Below, one piece after another: positions 41,357-49,314 of a stretch of DNA of 64,000 nucleotides. This DNA comes from CAZOZZ01 sp965247425 (GTDB lineage Bacteria; Acidobacteriota; Terriglobia; 20CM-2-55-15): assembly GCA_965247425.1 (NCBI GenBank), contig OZ252023.1, forward strand, positions 62,001 to 126,000. Direction: 5' to 3'. The position numbers were made by a program, and so were the translations under genes. A model generated the notes under the pieces. The model made no database searches. It was not told the origin of the DNA and was given only the letters and a program-made list of their open reading frames with translations. Position 1 is the first letter of the stretch. Each line of letters begins with the position of its first letter.

Positions 41357-41995
41357 CTAACCACTCAATTCATGCTCGATCGCGAATCGGATCAGCTGGG
41401 CGAGGTTTTCGAAACCGAGCTTGTCCAGGATGTGCTGCCGGTGGGTATGTACGGTCTTCGGGCTGATGTGAAGCAGTTCGGCGACTTGCCTGGCCGACTT
41501 GCCTTCAGCCAGGAGGTGAAATATTTCCTTTTCCCTCGTTGTGAGCACGTCCAGTTTTGGCGTGGGCGGTTCGTCGGGATCCTGGGCGAGAATCCGGGTC
41601 ACGTCGGGAGAGAAAACCGAGCTGCCTTTGTGGATCGCGCGAATCGCCCCCAGCAATTCCGTGTCGAGTGAGTCCTTTGGAAGGTATCCGGCGGCTCCCG
41701 CCGAGATCGCGGCCCCAATAACGGCCTTCTCCCGGTGGACCGAGAGGATCAGGACGCGGCTCTGGCTGAAGGCGGCGATTTGTCCCATGGATTCGATGCC
41801 ACTCTGATCCGGCATCGAAACGTCGAGAACAACCACGTCCGGTTCCAACTCCCGGGTCAGGTCTACCGCGGCTTTCCCCGTTGCGGCTTCACCCACGACT
41901 TCCAGGTCGGGTTCTTCTTCGAGAATTCTCTTCAGCCCCTGGCGCAGAATCGCGTGATCATCGGCTACCAATACTCGTATTTTGGGGTTCGTCAT
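41357..41995 (-). CDS. NarL/FixJ-type response regulator, set 1 (no partner kinase)
   Basis: A 212-residue regulator. Receiver domain with acidic pocket (VLVADDH), phospho-acceptor Asp58 in VVVLDVSMPDQSG, and Lys in YLPKDSLD. The C-terminal LuxR-type helix-turn-helix is LTTREKEIFHLLAEGKSARQVAELLHISPKTVHTHRQHILDKLG (pieces). It closely resembles the regulators at 42,800 and 51,377 but has no kinase gene beside it. It overlaps the small beta-rich protein gene upstream by 38 bases. Together they look like a remnant or reduced third copy of the five-gene operons nearby. A kinase of another set may phosphorylate it. Confidence 0.9.
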   Translation of the reverse strand: MTNPKIRVLVADDHAILRQGLKRILEEEPDLEVVGEAATGKAAVDLTRELEPDVVVLDVSMPDQSGIESMGQIAAFSQSRVLILSVHREKAVIGAAISAGAAGYLPKDSLDTELLGAIRAIHKGSSVFSPDVTRILAQDPDEPPTPKLDVLTTREKEIFHLLAEGKSARQVAELLHISPKTVHTHRQHILDKLGFENLAQLIRFAIEHELSG

Positions 41996-42389
41996 TAAAC
42001 TGCCAGTCTTTGGGATCCCATGTCAGTCCCCGCACCTGAAAACGGCGGTCCTGAAGCAGGATTGTAATGTCTACGGTTTTGTCATGGGTAGTCTTAAGTG
42101 CAAATTCACCAATTCGATTTGTTCGTGTCGAGGACTTTCCTCCTCCGGATTCGATGATGATAGGAATATTCGACACGCCGTCCATGGAATCGCTCTCGGG
42201 CAGCACCTGACCGCCGACACTAACGATGGGACCATCAACGGACTGTTTGAGAACCAGATCAAGAATAACACCGCCACCTTCATAAATCAGGTGTCGATCC
42301 TCGATCGAGCGACTACGAACCCGGGGCCCGGCATCCGCCCATGAGTCCAGAACCAGCGACCCCCGCAATACGCTCTTATCTTCAATCAT
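41958..42389 (-). CDS. Small beta-rich protein, set 1
   Basis: A 143-residue paralogue of the proteins at 46,283 and 54,948. Shared landmarks are RGSLVLDSW, then EDRHLIYEGGGVILDLVL, VGGQVLPESD, IPIIIESGG, TRTNRIGEFAL, and a final ILLQDRRFQVRGL. The pattern of strands and the 'T...GEF.....' segment suggest an Ig-like or carboxypeptidase-regulatory-like beta sandwich. ATG 42,389 has GGAGGG upstream. A small palindrome (GGGGAAATCCCC, near 42,469) lies in the upstream region. It precedes and overlaps the regulator gene. Function unknown. Confidence 0.75.
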   Translation of the reverse strand: MIEDKSVLRGSLVLDSWADAGPRVRSRSIEDRHLIYEGGGVILDLVLKQSVDGPIVSVGGQVLPESDSMDGVSNIPIIIESGGGKSSTRTNRIGEFALKTTHDKTVDITILLQDRRFQVRGLTWDPKDWQFNDEPQNTSIGSR

Positions 42390-42799
42390 GATCCATGCCC
42401 TCCCCGCTTCGGGTCAATCATCTGCACGGTCGACTTCCACACCGAAAGCGATGGGTACATTGTGTTTTAGGGGAAATCCCCAAGGCAATGCGAAAGAGGC
42501 GCGATCATGAAAAACCGAGAACGGCCTAGGGGTCTGCGCCGCGGAAGAGATCTACTGCGAAAGCGGCATAATCGGCCCATATTGCCTCGATTGTTCGTTG
42601 AACAGAACCACTATTCGCCTCAAAATCGAGAAAATCTGGCGGGGAACACTCCTCAGACTCGACGCAGAGACGCCGAGACGCAGAGAATCGGAGGGAGATT
42701 GTCGGAGACTCCTAACCGGGAACAAGAAAATCAGATCTTTGCGTCTCAGCGCCTTTGCGTCGAAAATCCCTCTCTCTTACAATGCGAAACGGCGGATCC
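42390..42799. other. Intergenic region between set 1 and set 2, with repeats
   Basis: No gene. Positions 42,655-42,770 hold GACGCAGAGACGCCGAGACG and CTTTGCGTCTCAGCGCCTTTG units of the intergenic repeat class. The left part would carry the promoter of the set 1 pair. Open frames here have no ribosome-binding sites or protein-like composition. Confidence 0.5.
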
Positions 42800-43450
42800 T
42801 TAAATAGTCTTGACCAGTCCCTCTCGGATCGCGTACCGGATCAACTCGCCGATCGTTCGAATACCCAATTTGTCCATGATGTGCTGACGGTGGGTGTGAA
42901 TTGTCTTCGGGCTGACGAACAGTGTCCCGGCGATATCGGACGACGACTTGCCATCGGCGAGGAGATAGAACACCTCCGTCTCGCGGGGGGTCAGCACCTC
43001 CAGACCTCGACGGTGTTCCTCGCCCGAATGCTGGAGGTTGGCCAGGATCTTGGTGACATCGGTGGAAAAGACCGAACCGCCCTGATTGACCGTCCGGACG
43101 GCGGTGACCAGTTCGTTATCGAGGGAGTCTTTCAGAAGATACCCGGACGCACCCGCGGTGACCGCGCTGGCGATGACCTGGCGTTCCAGGTGGACTGTCA
43201 GCATGAGCACTTTCGGTCCGCCTGCAGTTGCGATCTGGCGCGTGCTCTCGATGCCGTTTTGCTCGGGCATGGATATGTCCATGATGACAACGTCGGGGTT
43301 CAGTTCTTCCGCGAGCTTCACCGCCTCGGCACCGTTACCGGCCTCGCCGACGACTTCCATGTCCGGCTCTTCTTCTAAAATCCGTTTCAGTCCTTGCCTG
43401 AGTATCGCGTGGTCGTCAGCGACCAGTAACCGTATCTTTTCGTTTGTCAT
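42800..43450 (-). CDS. NarL/FixJ-type response regulator, set 2
   Basis: A 216-residue regulator, last gene of operon set 2. Receiver: LLVADDH, Asp in VVIMDISMPEQNG, Lys in YLLKDSLDN. LuxR-type HTH: LTPRETEVFYLLADGKSSSDIAGTLFVSPKTIHTHRQHIMDKLG (pieces). I start at ATG 43,450 (MTNEKIRLL) because both paralogues begin so; ATG 43,462 adds four residues. It overlaps the histidine kinase gene by 35 bases, so they are a cognate pair. Probably controls this operon and perhaps its paralogue. Confidence 0.9.
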   Translation of the reverse strand: MTNEKIRLLVADDHAILRQGLKRILEEEPDMEVVGEAGNGAEAVKLAEELNPDVVIMDISMPEQNGIESTRQIATAGGPKVLMLTVHLERQVIASAVTAGASGYLLKDSLDNELVTAVRTVNQGGSVFSTDVTKILANLQHSGEEHRRGLEVLTPRETEVFYLLADGKSSSDIAGTLFVSPKTIHTHRQHIMDKLGIRTIGELIRYAIREGLVKTI

Positions 43451-44531
43451 CTGGTTTGTCATTTTTTGTTGGTGTGGATAAGGGGATTATCATTTCAATC
43501 ATAGTTCCCTTGCCCGACGCCGTGCCGATCCGGAAGGATCCGCCCACGTCGCTCATCCGTTGCCGGATGGTCCAGAAACCCGTACTCATCAACTTGCCAC
43601 TGGAATCGTAGAAGCGGCGCGGGTCAAAGCCCCGTCCGTCGTCTTCCACGGTCAAGCGCGTCTGGCGTTCCGAAAAATAAATTCGAATGTCCACGGTCGT
43701 TGCGCCCGAGTGCTTGATGGCGTTGCTCAACGCTTCTTGGCAGCACCGGTATAGCGCGACGGTCGTGGCTTCGTCCATCGGCCGTGGTTTTCCACGGACG
43801 GCACAACGAACATGGATGCCGGAGGAATTCGATACCTGGCCCGCGAGCTCCTCCAGGGCGGGCATCAGACCCAGGGTGTCGAGGATCCTAGGGTACAACG
43901 TGTGCGACAGGTCCCGAATCTTCGTCAGCAGTTGGCCGATGTCCTCGCGAGCTTCGGCCAGTTCTTCCCTGGCTTTCAACGCGTCACCGTTTTTCTCGAA
44001 CCTGTTCTCCACCAGCTTGAGCTTCAGCTTGAGTGTTGCGATGGTTTGGCCGACATCGTCGTGCAACTCATGAGTGATGCGTCGTCGCTCTTCATCCCGC
44101 GCTCGCATCGTTTCGCGAATCAGTTCCGTCTCCGACACGGCGTTCCTCTGAGCTCGACGCACCGCCGCGTGCAAAGCCAGCGCGGTAGCGATCTGCGGCC
44201 CTATCAATTCGAGGACCCACCGGGTATCCTCCGACCCGGGGCTGACGGAAACAAATCCGTATTGAGCACTCTCGCTCTCGAACGCCACGGTCTCGGCCGC
44301 GGGGGACGGAGGTTGCCATTCCGAATGCTCGAATTCCCGGACACGACGTCCCGTCGCATGCCACTCCGTCCAGGATGTGGCCGAACGGTAGACGAGACGG
44401 AGTTCGTTGGCGGACGTCAGTTTACGGACGATTTTCAACGCACCGGCCACAATCGAACGGATGTCGTGGGCCTGTGTGATGGTGCGCCCGAACCTTCCGA
44501 TCAGGCTGACGTCTGTTGGAGAGATCCCCAT
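43416..44531 (-). CDS. Soluble GAF-type histidine kinase (NarX/DesK class), set 2
   Basis: A 371-residue kinase without membrane segments. The N-terminal GAF-like domain (ISPTDVSLIGRFGRTITQAHDIRSIVAGALKIV, pieces) senses an unknown cytoplasmic signal. The HisKA_3 box is RRRITHELHDDVGQTIATLK with the phosphorylated His, and the ATPase domain has ALSNAIKHSGA and VEDDGRGFDP. ATG 44,531 is five bases after the protease stop; a TTG at 44,540 overlapping that stop is possible. Encoded between protease and regulator, so the signalling pair belongs to the protease module. Confidence 0.88.
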   Translation of the reverse strand: MGISPTDVSLIGRFGRTITQAHDIRSIVAGALKIVRKLTSANELRLVYRSATSWTEWHATGRRVREFEHSEWQPPSPAAETVAFESESAQYGFVSVSPGSEDTRWVLELIGPQIATALALHAAVRRAQRNAVSETELIRETMRARDEERRRITHELHDDVGQTIATLKLKLKLVENRFEKNGDALKAREELAEAREDIGQLLTKIRDLSHTLYPRILDTLGLMPALEELAGQVSNSSGIHVRCAVRGKPRPMDEATTVALYRCCQEALSNAIKHSGATTVDIRIYFSERQTRLTVEDDGRGFDPRRFYDSSGKLMSTGFWTIRQRMSDVGGSFRIGTASGKGTMIEMIIPLSTPTKNDKPDDKRKDTVTGR

Positions 44532-44536
44532 ACTGA

Positions 44537-46279
44537 TCAATACCTGGACCTCAGGGCTTTGAGAATATTGATCCGCCCGCGCCCCAACTTGCGTCTGAAC
44601 TCCGGATTCAGCTTGTCGATCGAATCCGAGGTATAGACGACGTTCCTGGCCGCCGTGCCCGAACGCTGGCCCATTGAAACGAGCAAGGCGATCGAGCCAC
44701 TGACGAGCGGCGTGCTGAACGACGTCCCGGAAGCTTTGGCCCAGAGACCGACCGGGAAGGTCGAGACTACTCCCTGTCCCGGAGCTGTGACCGTGACCGT
44801 CTTACCGAAATTCGAAAACGATGCCAGGCGATCGTCAAAATCTGTTGCTGCCACGGCTATGACCATTGGATAGGCTGCCGGGTAAACGTTCTTCGCGTCT
44901 TTCGCATCATTTCCGACCGATGCAACCAGCGCGATGCCCTCGCTCCAGGCCACACCGAGCGCCCGCTTGAACGTCGGCGAATCGTTTCCGATCGAGAAAC
45001 TCATGTTGATGACGTCGACGTCCTGACCGATCGCCGCGTAGACCCCGGCAATCGCCAGAAACAGCGTGGACTGTCCGGACGAATCGAAGGCCCGGATCGG
45101 CACAAGCGAAGCTTCCGGAGCGGTTGCGTACAGCAGGCCTGCCACCATCGTTCCGTGACCAAACTGGTCCAGGGGAGCGCCGTCCCCGAACAATGACATG
45201 ACCGATTGATCCAGGCCAAGCATCTGGAGTTGTCCCCAGAACAGAGACATGACCGATTGGTTCACGTACAGGGTTTCGAACTCTTCCCAGAACAGGGACA
45301 TGACCGACTGGTTGACGTAGATGATCTTCAGTTGTTCGGCGAACAGGGACATGACCGACTGATCCAGGTTGAGTTTTTGGAGCTCCTCCCAGAACAGGGA
45401 CATCACGGACTGATCCAGCGTACCGGTCATCAGTCCTTCCCAGAACAGGGACATGACCGACTGGTCCAACGTGCCGGCTTGCAACTGTTGCCAGAACAGA
45501 GACATCACGGACTGGTCCAGGCCAAGCGACATCAGCTGATTCCAGAACAGGGACATGACCGACTGGTCCAGGGTGCCCGCCTGAAGTTCCTGCCAGAACA
45601 GGGACATCACGGACTGATCCAATGTGCCGCTCTTGAACACGCGGACGGCGTCCTCGAACAGAGACATGACGGACTGGTCCAGACCACTGAATTCCGATGC
45701 GGACCCCGTCCCCAGCAGATCCACCCCGGATTCCACCCAGGGCGCAAGCGCCGGATGATGGGGGTCGACCCCGGTGTCGATGAACGCGATGCGTGCCCCG
45801 GCGCCCGTAGTGACGTCCCGGACATCGCTTGCGTGAACCACATCCAGGGCGGGCTGATACGCGTACGCTTCCCGCACATCGGTCCCATAGAAGTTCGTCA
45901 ACGAGTCGTCGCCGAACAGCGACATCACGCTCTGGAAGAGCGACATCACGCTTTGATCAAGACCGAGGGGATTCGTCGACGAATCCGGCGTGGACTTCTT
46001 CTTTCCCGTCAGAGTGACGGGACGGTCCTTCTCGACGTCGCCGATGTCCTTTTCCTTTTTGATCTTCCTGTCGAGGCCCTTCTTGTCGTCGACCTCGATC
46101 AGGTAAATCGGCTGACCCGGTATCTGCCCGAGAATCCGCGAACCAAATTTTTCTTGCAGTTTGGCGAGCGCCTTCGCGTTCTTGATCGTGACAATCAGTG
46201 TCTGCTTGCGGGCTGCCTGGGCTGCTGTCGGAAACAACAATCCGACGAGCAAGAGCGCAGCCAATGTGCGTCGAAACAT
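44537..46279 (-). CDS. Secreted subtilase (S8) with DQSVMSLFW repeat array, set 2
   Basis: A 580-residue exported protease. Signal peptide 1-22 (LAALLLVGLLFPTAAQA), an I9-like propeptide (about 25-90), then the S8 domain with Asp168 (IAFIDTGVDPHHP), His375 (FGHGTMVAGLL), Asn457 (SVGNDA) and Ser520 (SGTSFSTPLVSG). Between Asp and His, residues about 199-364 hold ten repeats with core LDQSVMSLFW. The first is 20 residues long and the rest are exactly 17. Two further copies (residues 108-122) lie between propeptide and catalytic domain, making twelve. All copies share Val in the core. The catalytic residues are intact. It is the third gene of the operon, three bases after the small protein gene. 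Confidence 0.9.
   Translation of the reverse strand: MFRRTLAALLLVGLLFPTAAQAARKQTLIVTIKNAKALAKLQEKFGSRILGQIPGQPIYLIEVDDKKGLDRKIKKEKDIGDVEKDRPVTLTGKKKSTPDSSTNPLGLDQSVMSLFQSVMSLFGDDSLTNFYGTDVREAYAYQPALDVVHASDVRDVTTGAGARIAFIDTGVDPHHPALAPWVESGVDLLGTGSASEFSGLDQSVMSLFEDAVRVFKSGTLDQSVMSLFWQELQAGTLDQSVMSLFWNQLMSLGLDQSVMSLFWQQLQAGTLDQSVMSLFWEGLMTGTLDQSVMSLFWEELQKLNLDQSVMSLFAEQLKIIYVNQSVMSLFWEEFETLYVNQSVMSLFWGQLQMLGLDQSVMSLFGDGAPLDQFGHGTMVAGLLYATAPEASLVPIRAFDSSGQSTLFLAIAGVYAAIGQDVDVINMSFSIGNDSPTFKRALGVAWSEGIALVASVGNDAKDAKNVYPAAYPMVIAVAATDFDDRLASFSNFGKTVTVTAPGQGVVSTFPVGLWAKASGTSFSTPLVSGSIALLVSMGQRSGTAARNVVYTSDSIDKLNPEFRRKLGRGRINILKALRSRY
45197..45680 (-). repeat. Tandem 51-bp repeats inside the set 2 subtilase gene
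   Basis: The motif GACATGACCGACTGG and close variants (antisense view of Q-S-V-M-S-L-F) recurs at 45,197, 45,248, 45,299, 45,350, 45,401, 45,452, 45,503, 45,554 and 45,605, each exactly 51 bases apart, then at 45,665. The array is coding and in frame; it is not a CRISPR array. Confidence 0.9.
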
Positions 46280-46282
46280 AGC

Positions 46283-46705
46283 CTATAGTTCTCCATCCAT
46301 GGAATAAGCGAGTTGCCAGTCCCGGGGTTCGCTGCCGGACAGTCCTCTTACGACAAACCGACGATCCTGCAATTGGATCGTCAGATCGAAATCCCCGTTT
46401 GTAACACTGTGGAACATGAATTCGCCGATCGGATTCGTGCGCGTCAACGTTCTTTGGCGTCCGTTTTCAATCACGATCGGCACGTTAGAGACATTTCCAA
46501 GAGAATCCACGTCGGGCAACACCTGACCTCCGACGTGCAGACACGGATCTCCATTCGACCTCTTGACCAGAAGATCCAGAATGACCCCGCCACCTTCGTA
46601 GATCAGGTGACGGTCCTCGACTGTCGAGTTCCGGATCAACGGCGTTTCTTCGAACCAGGAGTCGAACAGAAGTGAACCTCGGATCTCAACTACATCATCA
46701 TGCAT
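46283..46705 (-). CDS. Small beta-rich protein, set 2
   Basis: A 140-residue protein, paralogue of those at 41,958 and 54,948. It begins MHDDVVEIRGSLLFDSW and has EDRHLIYEGGGVILDLLV, CLHVGGQVLPD, VPIVIENGRQRTLTRTNPIGEFMF (pieces) and LQDRRFVVRGL. No signal peptide or membrane segment. ATG 46,705 is supported by GAGGAGG eight bases upstream and overlaps the CHAT gene stop by eight bases. Beta-sandwich fold is inferred from strand pattern. It may bridge the cytoplasmic CHAT protein and another partner, but no data in the sequence show this. Confidence 0.78.
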   Translation of the reverse strand: MHDDVVEIRGSLLFDSWFEETPLIRNSTVEDRHLIYEGGGVILDLLVKRSNGDPCLHVGGQVLPDVDSLGNVSNVPIVIENGRQRTLTRTNPIGEFMFHSVTNGDFDLTIQLQDRRFVVRGLSGSEPRDWQLAYSMDGEL

Positions 46706-49199
46706 AACGAGTTCCTCCTCGTTTTCGGACAAAGGTTCCGAACCCACCCCAGAAATAAGGATGCGGGAACGTGGAACGAATCGAAGCCGCTGCACTGCGT
46801 ACTGCGGCTGGGGCATTCGTCCCGTCGTAGAGTTTATAGAAATCTTTAGAGAAAGATTGCGCGGATTCATCACGGATAGCCCAGAACGCCGAAACGATGG
46901 TGTGGGCCCCCGAAAGATAGAAAGCTCTCATCAGGCCCTGCCACTCGTCGCCGGACGTGATCACCCGTCGAGCGGTGTGGCAACCGGTGACGACCAGAGT
47001 GTCGGCTCGGAATCGCATATCCATCAGGTCGCGGCTGGTGATGCGGCCGTCGGCGGTTTCCAGCCAGGAAAGAGATCCCTGGACCGGATCGATGCCGGCA
47101 TGCCCGGCAACATGCCCCAGCTTTCGATGCTGTTTCAAGTGCCCCCTGAGCGTGTAAGGATCGGGGTTGACAAGGGCCACAGAATCGGAAAAATTGCTCA
47201 CCGCCTGTTTCACCTCGTCTACGATTTCTTCATCCTTGTTCGTGGAAAAAGCGATGAACAGTGGGGGCTCGTCGGCGACTTCCTCCGTCGGAGAGACATA
47301 CAGTGTTGCGCTCGGGCTGTAAGCGACCGAATGACTTTCACAAAAGAACGATTCCCCATCATGAAGCGCGTGGAACGGAATTCCGTGGAGGAATCCGTGC
47401 GGCACGACGATGACCTGCTCTCTGATCTTTTCGCGCACCGGTTCGATCAGAGTCTTGTAGAGCTGTTCGAGGTGCGTGTTGGCTGTCCTTTCGAGATGGT
47501 GGATGATTCGGCGCAGGCGTTCGAATTTAATGCTGCAGCTGGCGAAGTGGCGCTCCAGATGGTCCCATTCGGCCTGGAGCGAGCGCGCGACGTTGGGTTG
47601 GTGGACACACTCGAGGCTTCCCTGGTTCACGACGAACGTGTAAAGATCTTCGCCGGCGATGAAATATTCCAGGACTGTTTCGTTAGAGTCGAGGCGGTCG
47701 GAAAGATTGTCGAAAGACCGCCTTTCACCCTGTGGGGTGAGCCGTTCTACCAGAACCCGGGAGCGAGCCCGTTCGGAAAGGCGGAACGCAGCCGGGGCGG
47801 AAATCGGAGCGACATCTTTGACGAGGTGCGTGTAGACGTTTTCGCGGTCTGTCAGGAAGGCCATCTTGAGATGGTCCGACCCGATTCGGTGCCAGAGGGA
47901 GTCCAGCATCAATTCGGCCTTTGCCAGGTACTCCACGCCTCTTTTGTCATCGCTCGCCGAAAGTGACACGCCCAGTTCATGGTACGCGTGGAACTTCATC
48001 CAATCCGAGCGGCTTTCCTCGGCGAGCTTGACGGCGGACTCGAAAGAATCGATGGCGCAGACGATATCACCTGCGGTCTTCTGGATTCGCCCGATAACGA
48101 TGTCGGCCATCGCCAGGCGATCTGGCAGGGAACGACCTTCCAGCAATGCCCGGGCCGAAGCCGCTTCGCCCAATGCCTGGGGCTCATACCGTTCGCCTCT
48201 GAACAGGGCCGCCTGCAGTTTCGAAACCGCGGTCCAGACGCCGTTGCCTTCCGTTTCGAAGCGACGCCCAGCGTCGGCGAGCAGGTCTCTCACTCCGTCG
48301 TCATCCCCCAGCCGGAGTGCGGCGACCGCCTCGAAGAGGAGGGATTTTCCGACCTGATAGTTCAGGCCGAGCTTTCGACCGAGGGCTCGGGATTCCCGCG
48401 CCGAGCGGACCGCTTCGGTGAGGTCTCCGATCTCCAAAAGGATCTCGGCCTCATCGAGTTGGCAGAGGCAGATGTGGTGGTCGTCCCCTGCTCGCTCGAA
48501 CTCTTTTTTGAGCGCGAACATGCCGCGGAGCGCCCTCCCACTGTTCCCTTTGAGGAAATCCAGATAGGTGCGGTTGTACCGGCTTTGCCGTTCGATCGAC
48601 TTCATGTCCAGCTCGACGGCAAGTTCGAGGGCCCTGTCATACCGTTGGTCCGCTCGATCAAATTCGTGCAGCATCGTGAGGACGACGCCCGCGTTGAGGG
48701 AAGATGCGAGGAGACCTTCACGGTCGCCAACTCGGTCCAGGACCGGGAAAGCCCGTTCGTAGCATTCCAGCGCTTCGCGATAGCGGTCCAACCGTTGGTT
48801 CGCGTTGCCCTGGTTGACGTCCAGGCGCGCCAGGTTTGCTTCGTCCGCGGATTCTTCAAACAGTACCCGAGCCTGACGTGCACAGTCGAACAGTTCGTCA
48901 AAACGGCTGAGATAGAACAGCACACCGACCTTAGCCAAAAGGGTTCGGCCGACTTGATCGGAAGTTTCCGCGGACTCGAAAAGCGAAATGGCGTCGTTGT
49001 ATTTTTCGAGAGCGGCGCTGAAATTGTTGAGCAGCTGGTGCGCGTTACCGACCACACGCACACACACCCCTTGCGTAAAGGAGTCGGACGCAGTTGCGGC
49101 CAGGTTCTCGGCCTGCTCGATCAGGGGTATGAGTTCTTGCGGTGACCGACGTCCTGTCTGTCTTATCTCTTCCGCTAGCTCAAGTGCTGTAGTCGACAC
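46698..49199 (-). CDS. TPR-CHAT (caspase-like) protein, set 2
   Basis: An 833-residue cytoplasmic protein. Residues ~10-470 are TPR-like helical repeats (FSAALEKYNDAISLFE, YREALECYERAFPVLDRVGDREG and others, pieces). The C-terminal CHAT domain has catalytic His700 in GHVAGHAGID and Cys740 in VVTGCHTARR, and ends SGAHTIVSAFWAI ... PYFWGGFGTFV. I start at GTG 49,199 because GGAGGG lies four bases upstream and this is conserved in the paralogue; TTG 49,262 and ATG 49,232 are alternatives. First gene of operon set 2. CHAT peptidases cleave partner proteins when TPRs sense a trigger; the partner here may be the neighbouring proteins. IS1380 copy 3 sits about 115 bases upstream. Confidence 0.9.
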   Translation of the reverse strand: MSTTALELAEEIRQTGRRSPQELIPLIEQAENLAATASDSFTQGVCVRVVGNAHQLLNNFSAALEKYNDAISLFESAETSDQVGRTLLAKVGVLFYLSRFDELFDCARQARVLFEESADEANLARLDVNQGNANQRLDRYREALECYERAFPVLDRVGDREGLLASSLNAGVVLTMLHEFDRADQRYDRALELAVELDMKSIERQSRYNRTYLDFLKGNSGRALRGMFALKKEFERAGDDHHICLCQLDEAEILLEIGDLTEAVRSARESRALGRKLGLNYQVGKSLLFEAVAALRLGDDDGVRDLLADAGRRFETEGNGVWTAVSKLQAALFRGERYEPQALGEAASARALLEGRSLPDRLAMADIVIGRIQKTAGDIVCAIDSFESAVKLAEESRSDWMKFHAYHELGVSLSASDDKRGVEYLAKAELMLDSLWHRIGSDHLKMAFLTDRENVYTHLVKDVAPISAPAAFRLSERARSRVLVERLTPQGERRSFDNLSDRLDSNETVLEYFIAGEDLYTFVVNQGSLECVHQPNVARSLQAEWDHLERHFASCSIKFERLRRIIHHLERTANTHLEQLYKTLIEPVREKIREQVIVVPHGFLHGIPFHALHDGESFFCESHSVAYSPSATLYVSPTEEVADEPPLFIAFSTNKDEEIVDEVKQAVSNFSDSVALVNPDPYTLRGHLKQHRKLGHVAGHAGIDPVQGSLSWLETADGRITSRDLMDMRFRADTLVVTGCHTARRVITSGDEWQGLMRAFYLSGAHTIVSAFWAIRDESAQSFSKDFYKLYDGTNAPAAVRSAAASIRSTFPHPYFWGGFGTFVRKRGGTRYA

Positions 49200-49314
49200 G
49201 GTTCCCTCCGTGTTCAGGGGCTCTTTCATCATGAAAGATGTCCAATTCTGTTTCAATGACAACTCCCGTGCAACGCCAAAAGTACGTTATCGCGAAAACC
49301 CGCAGATGGCCTAG

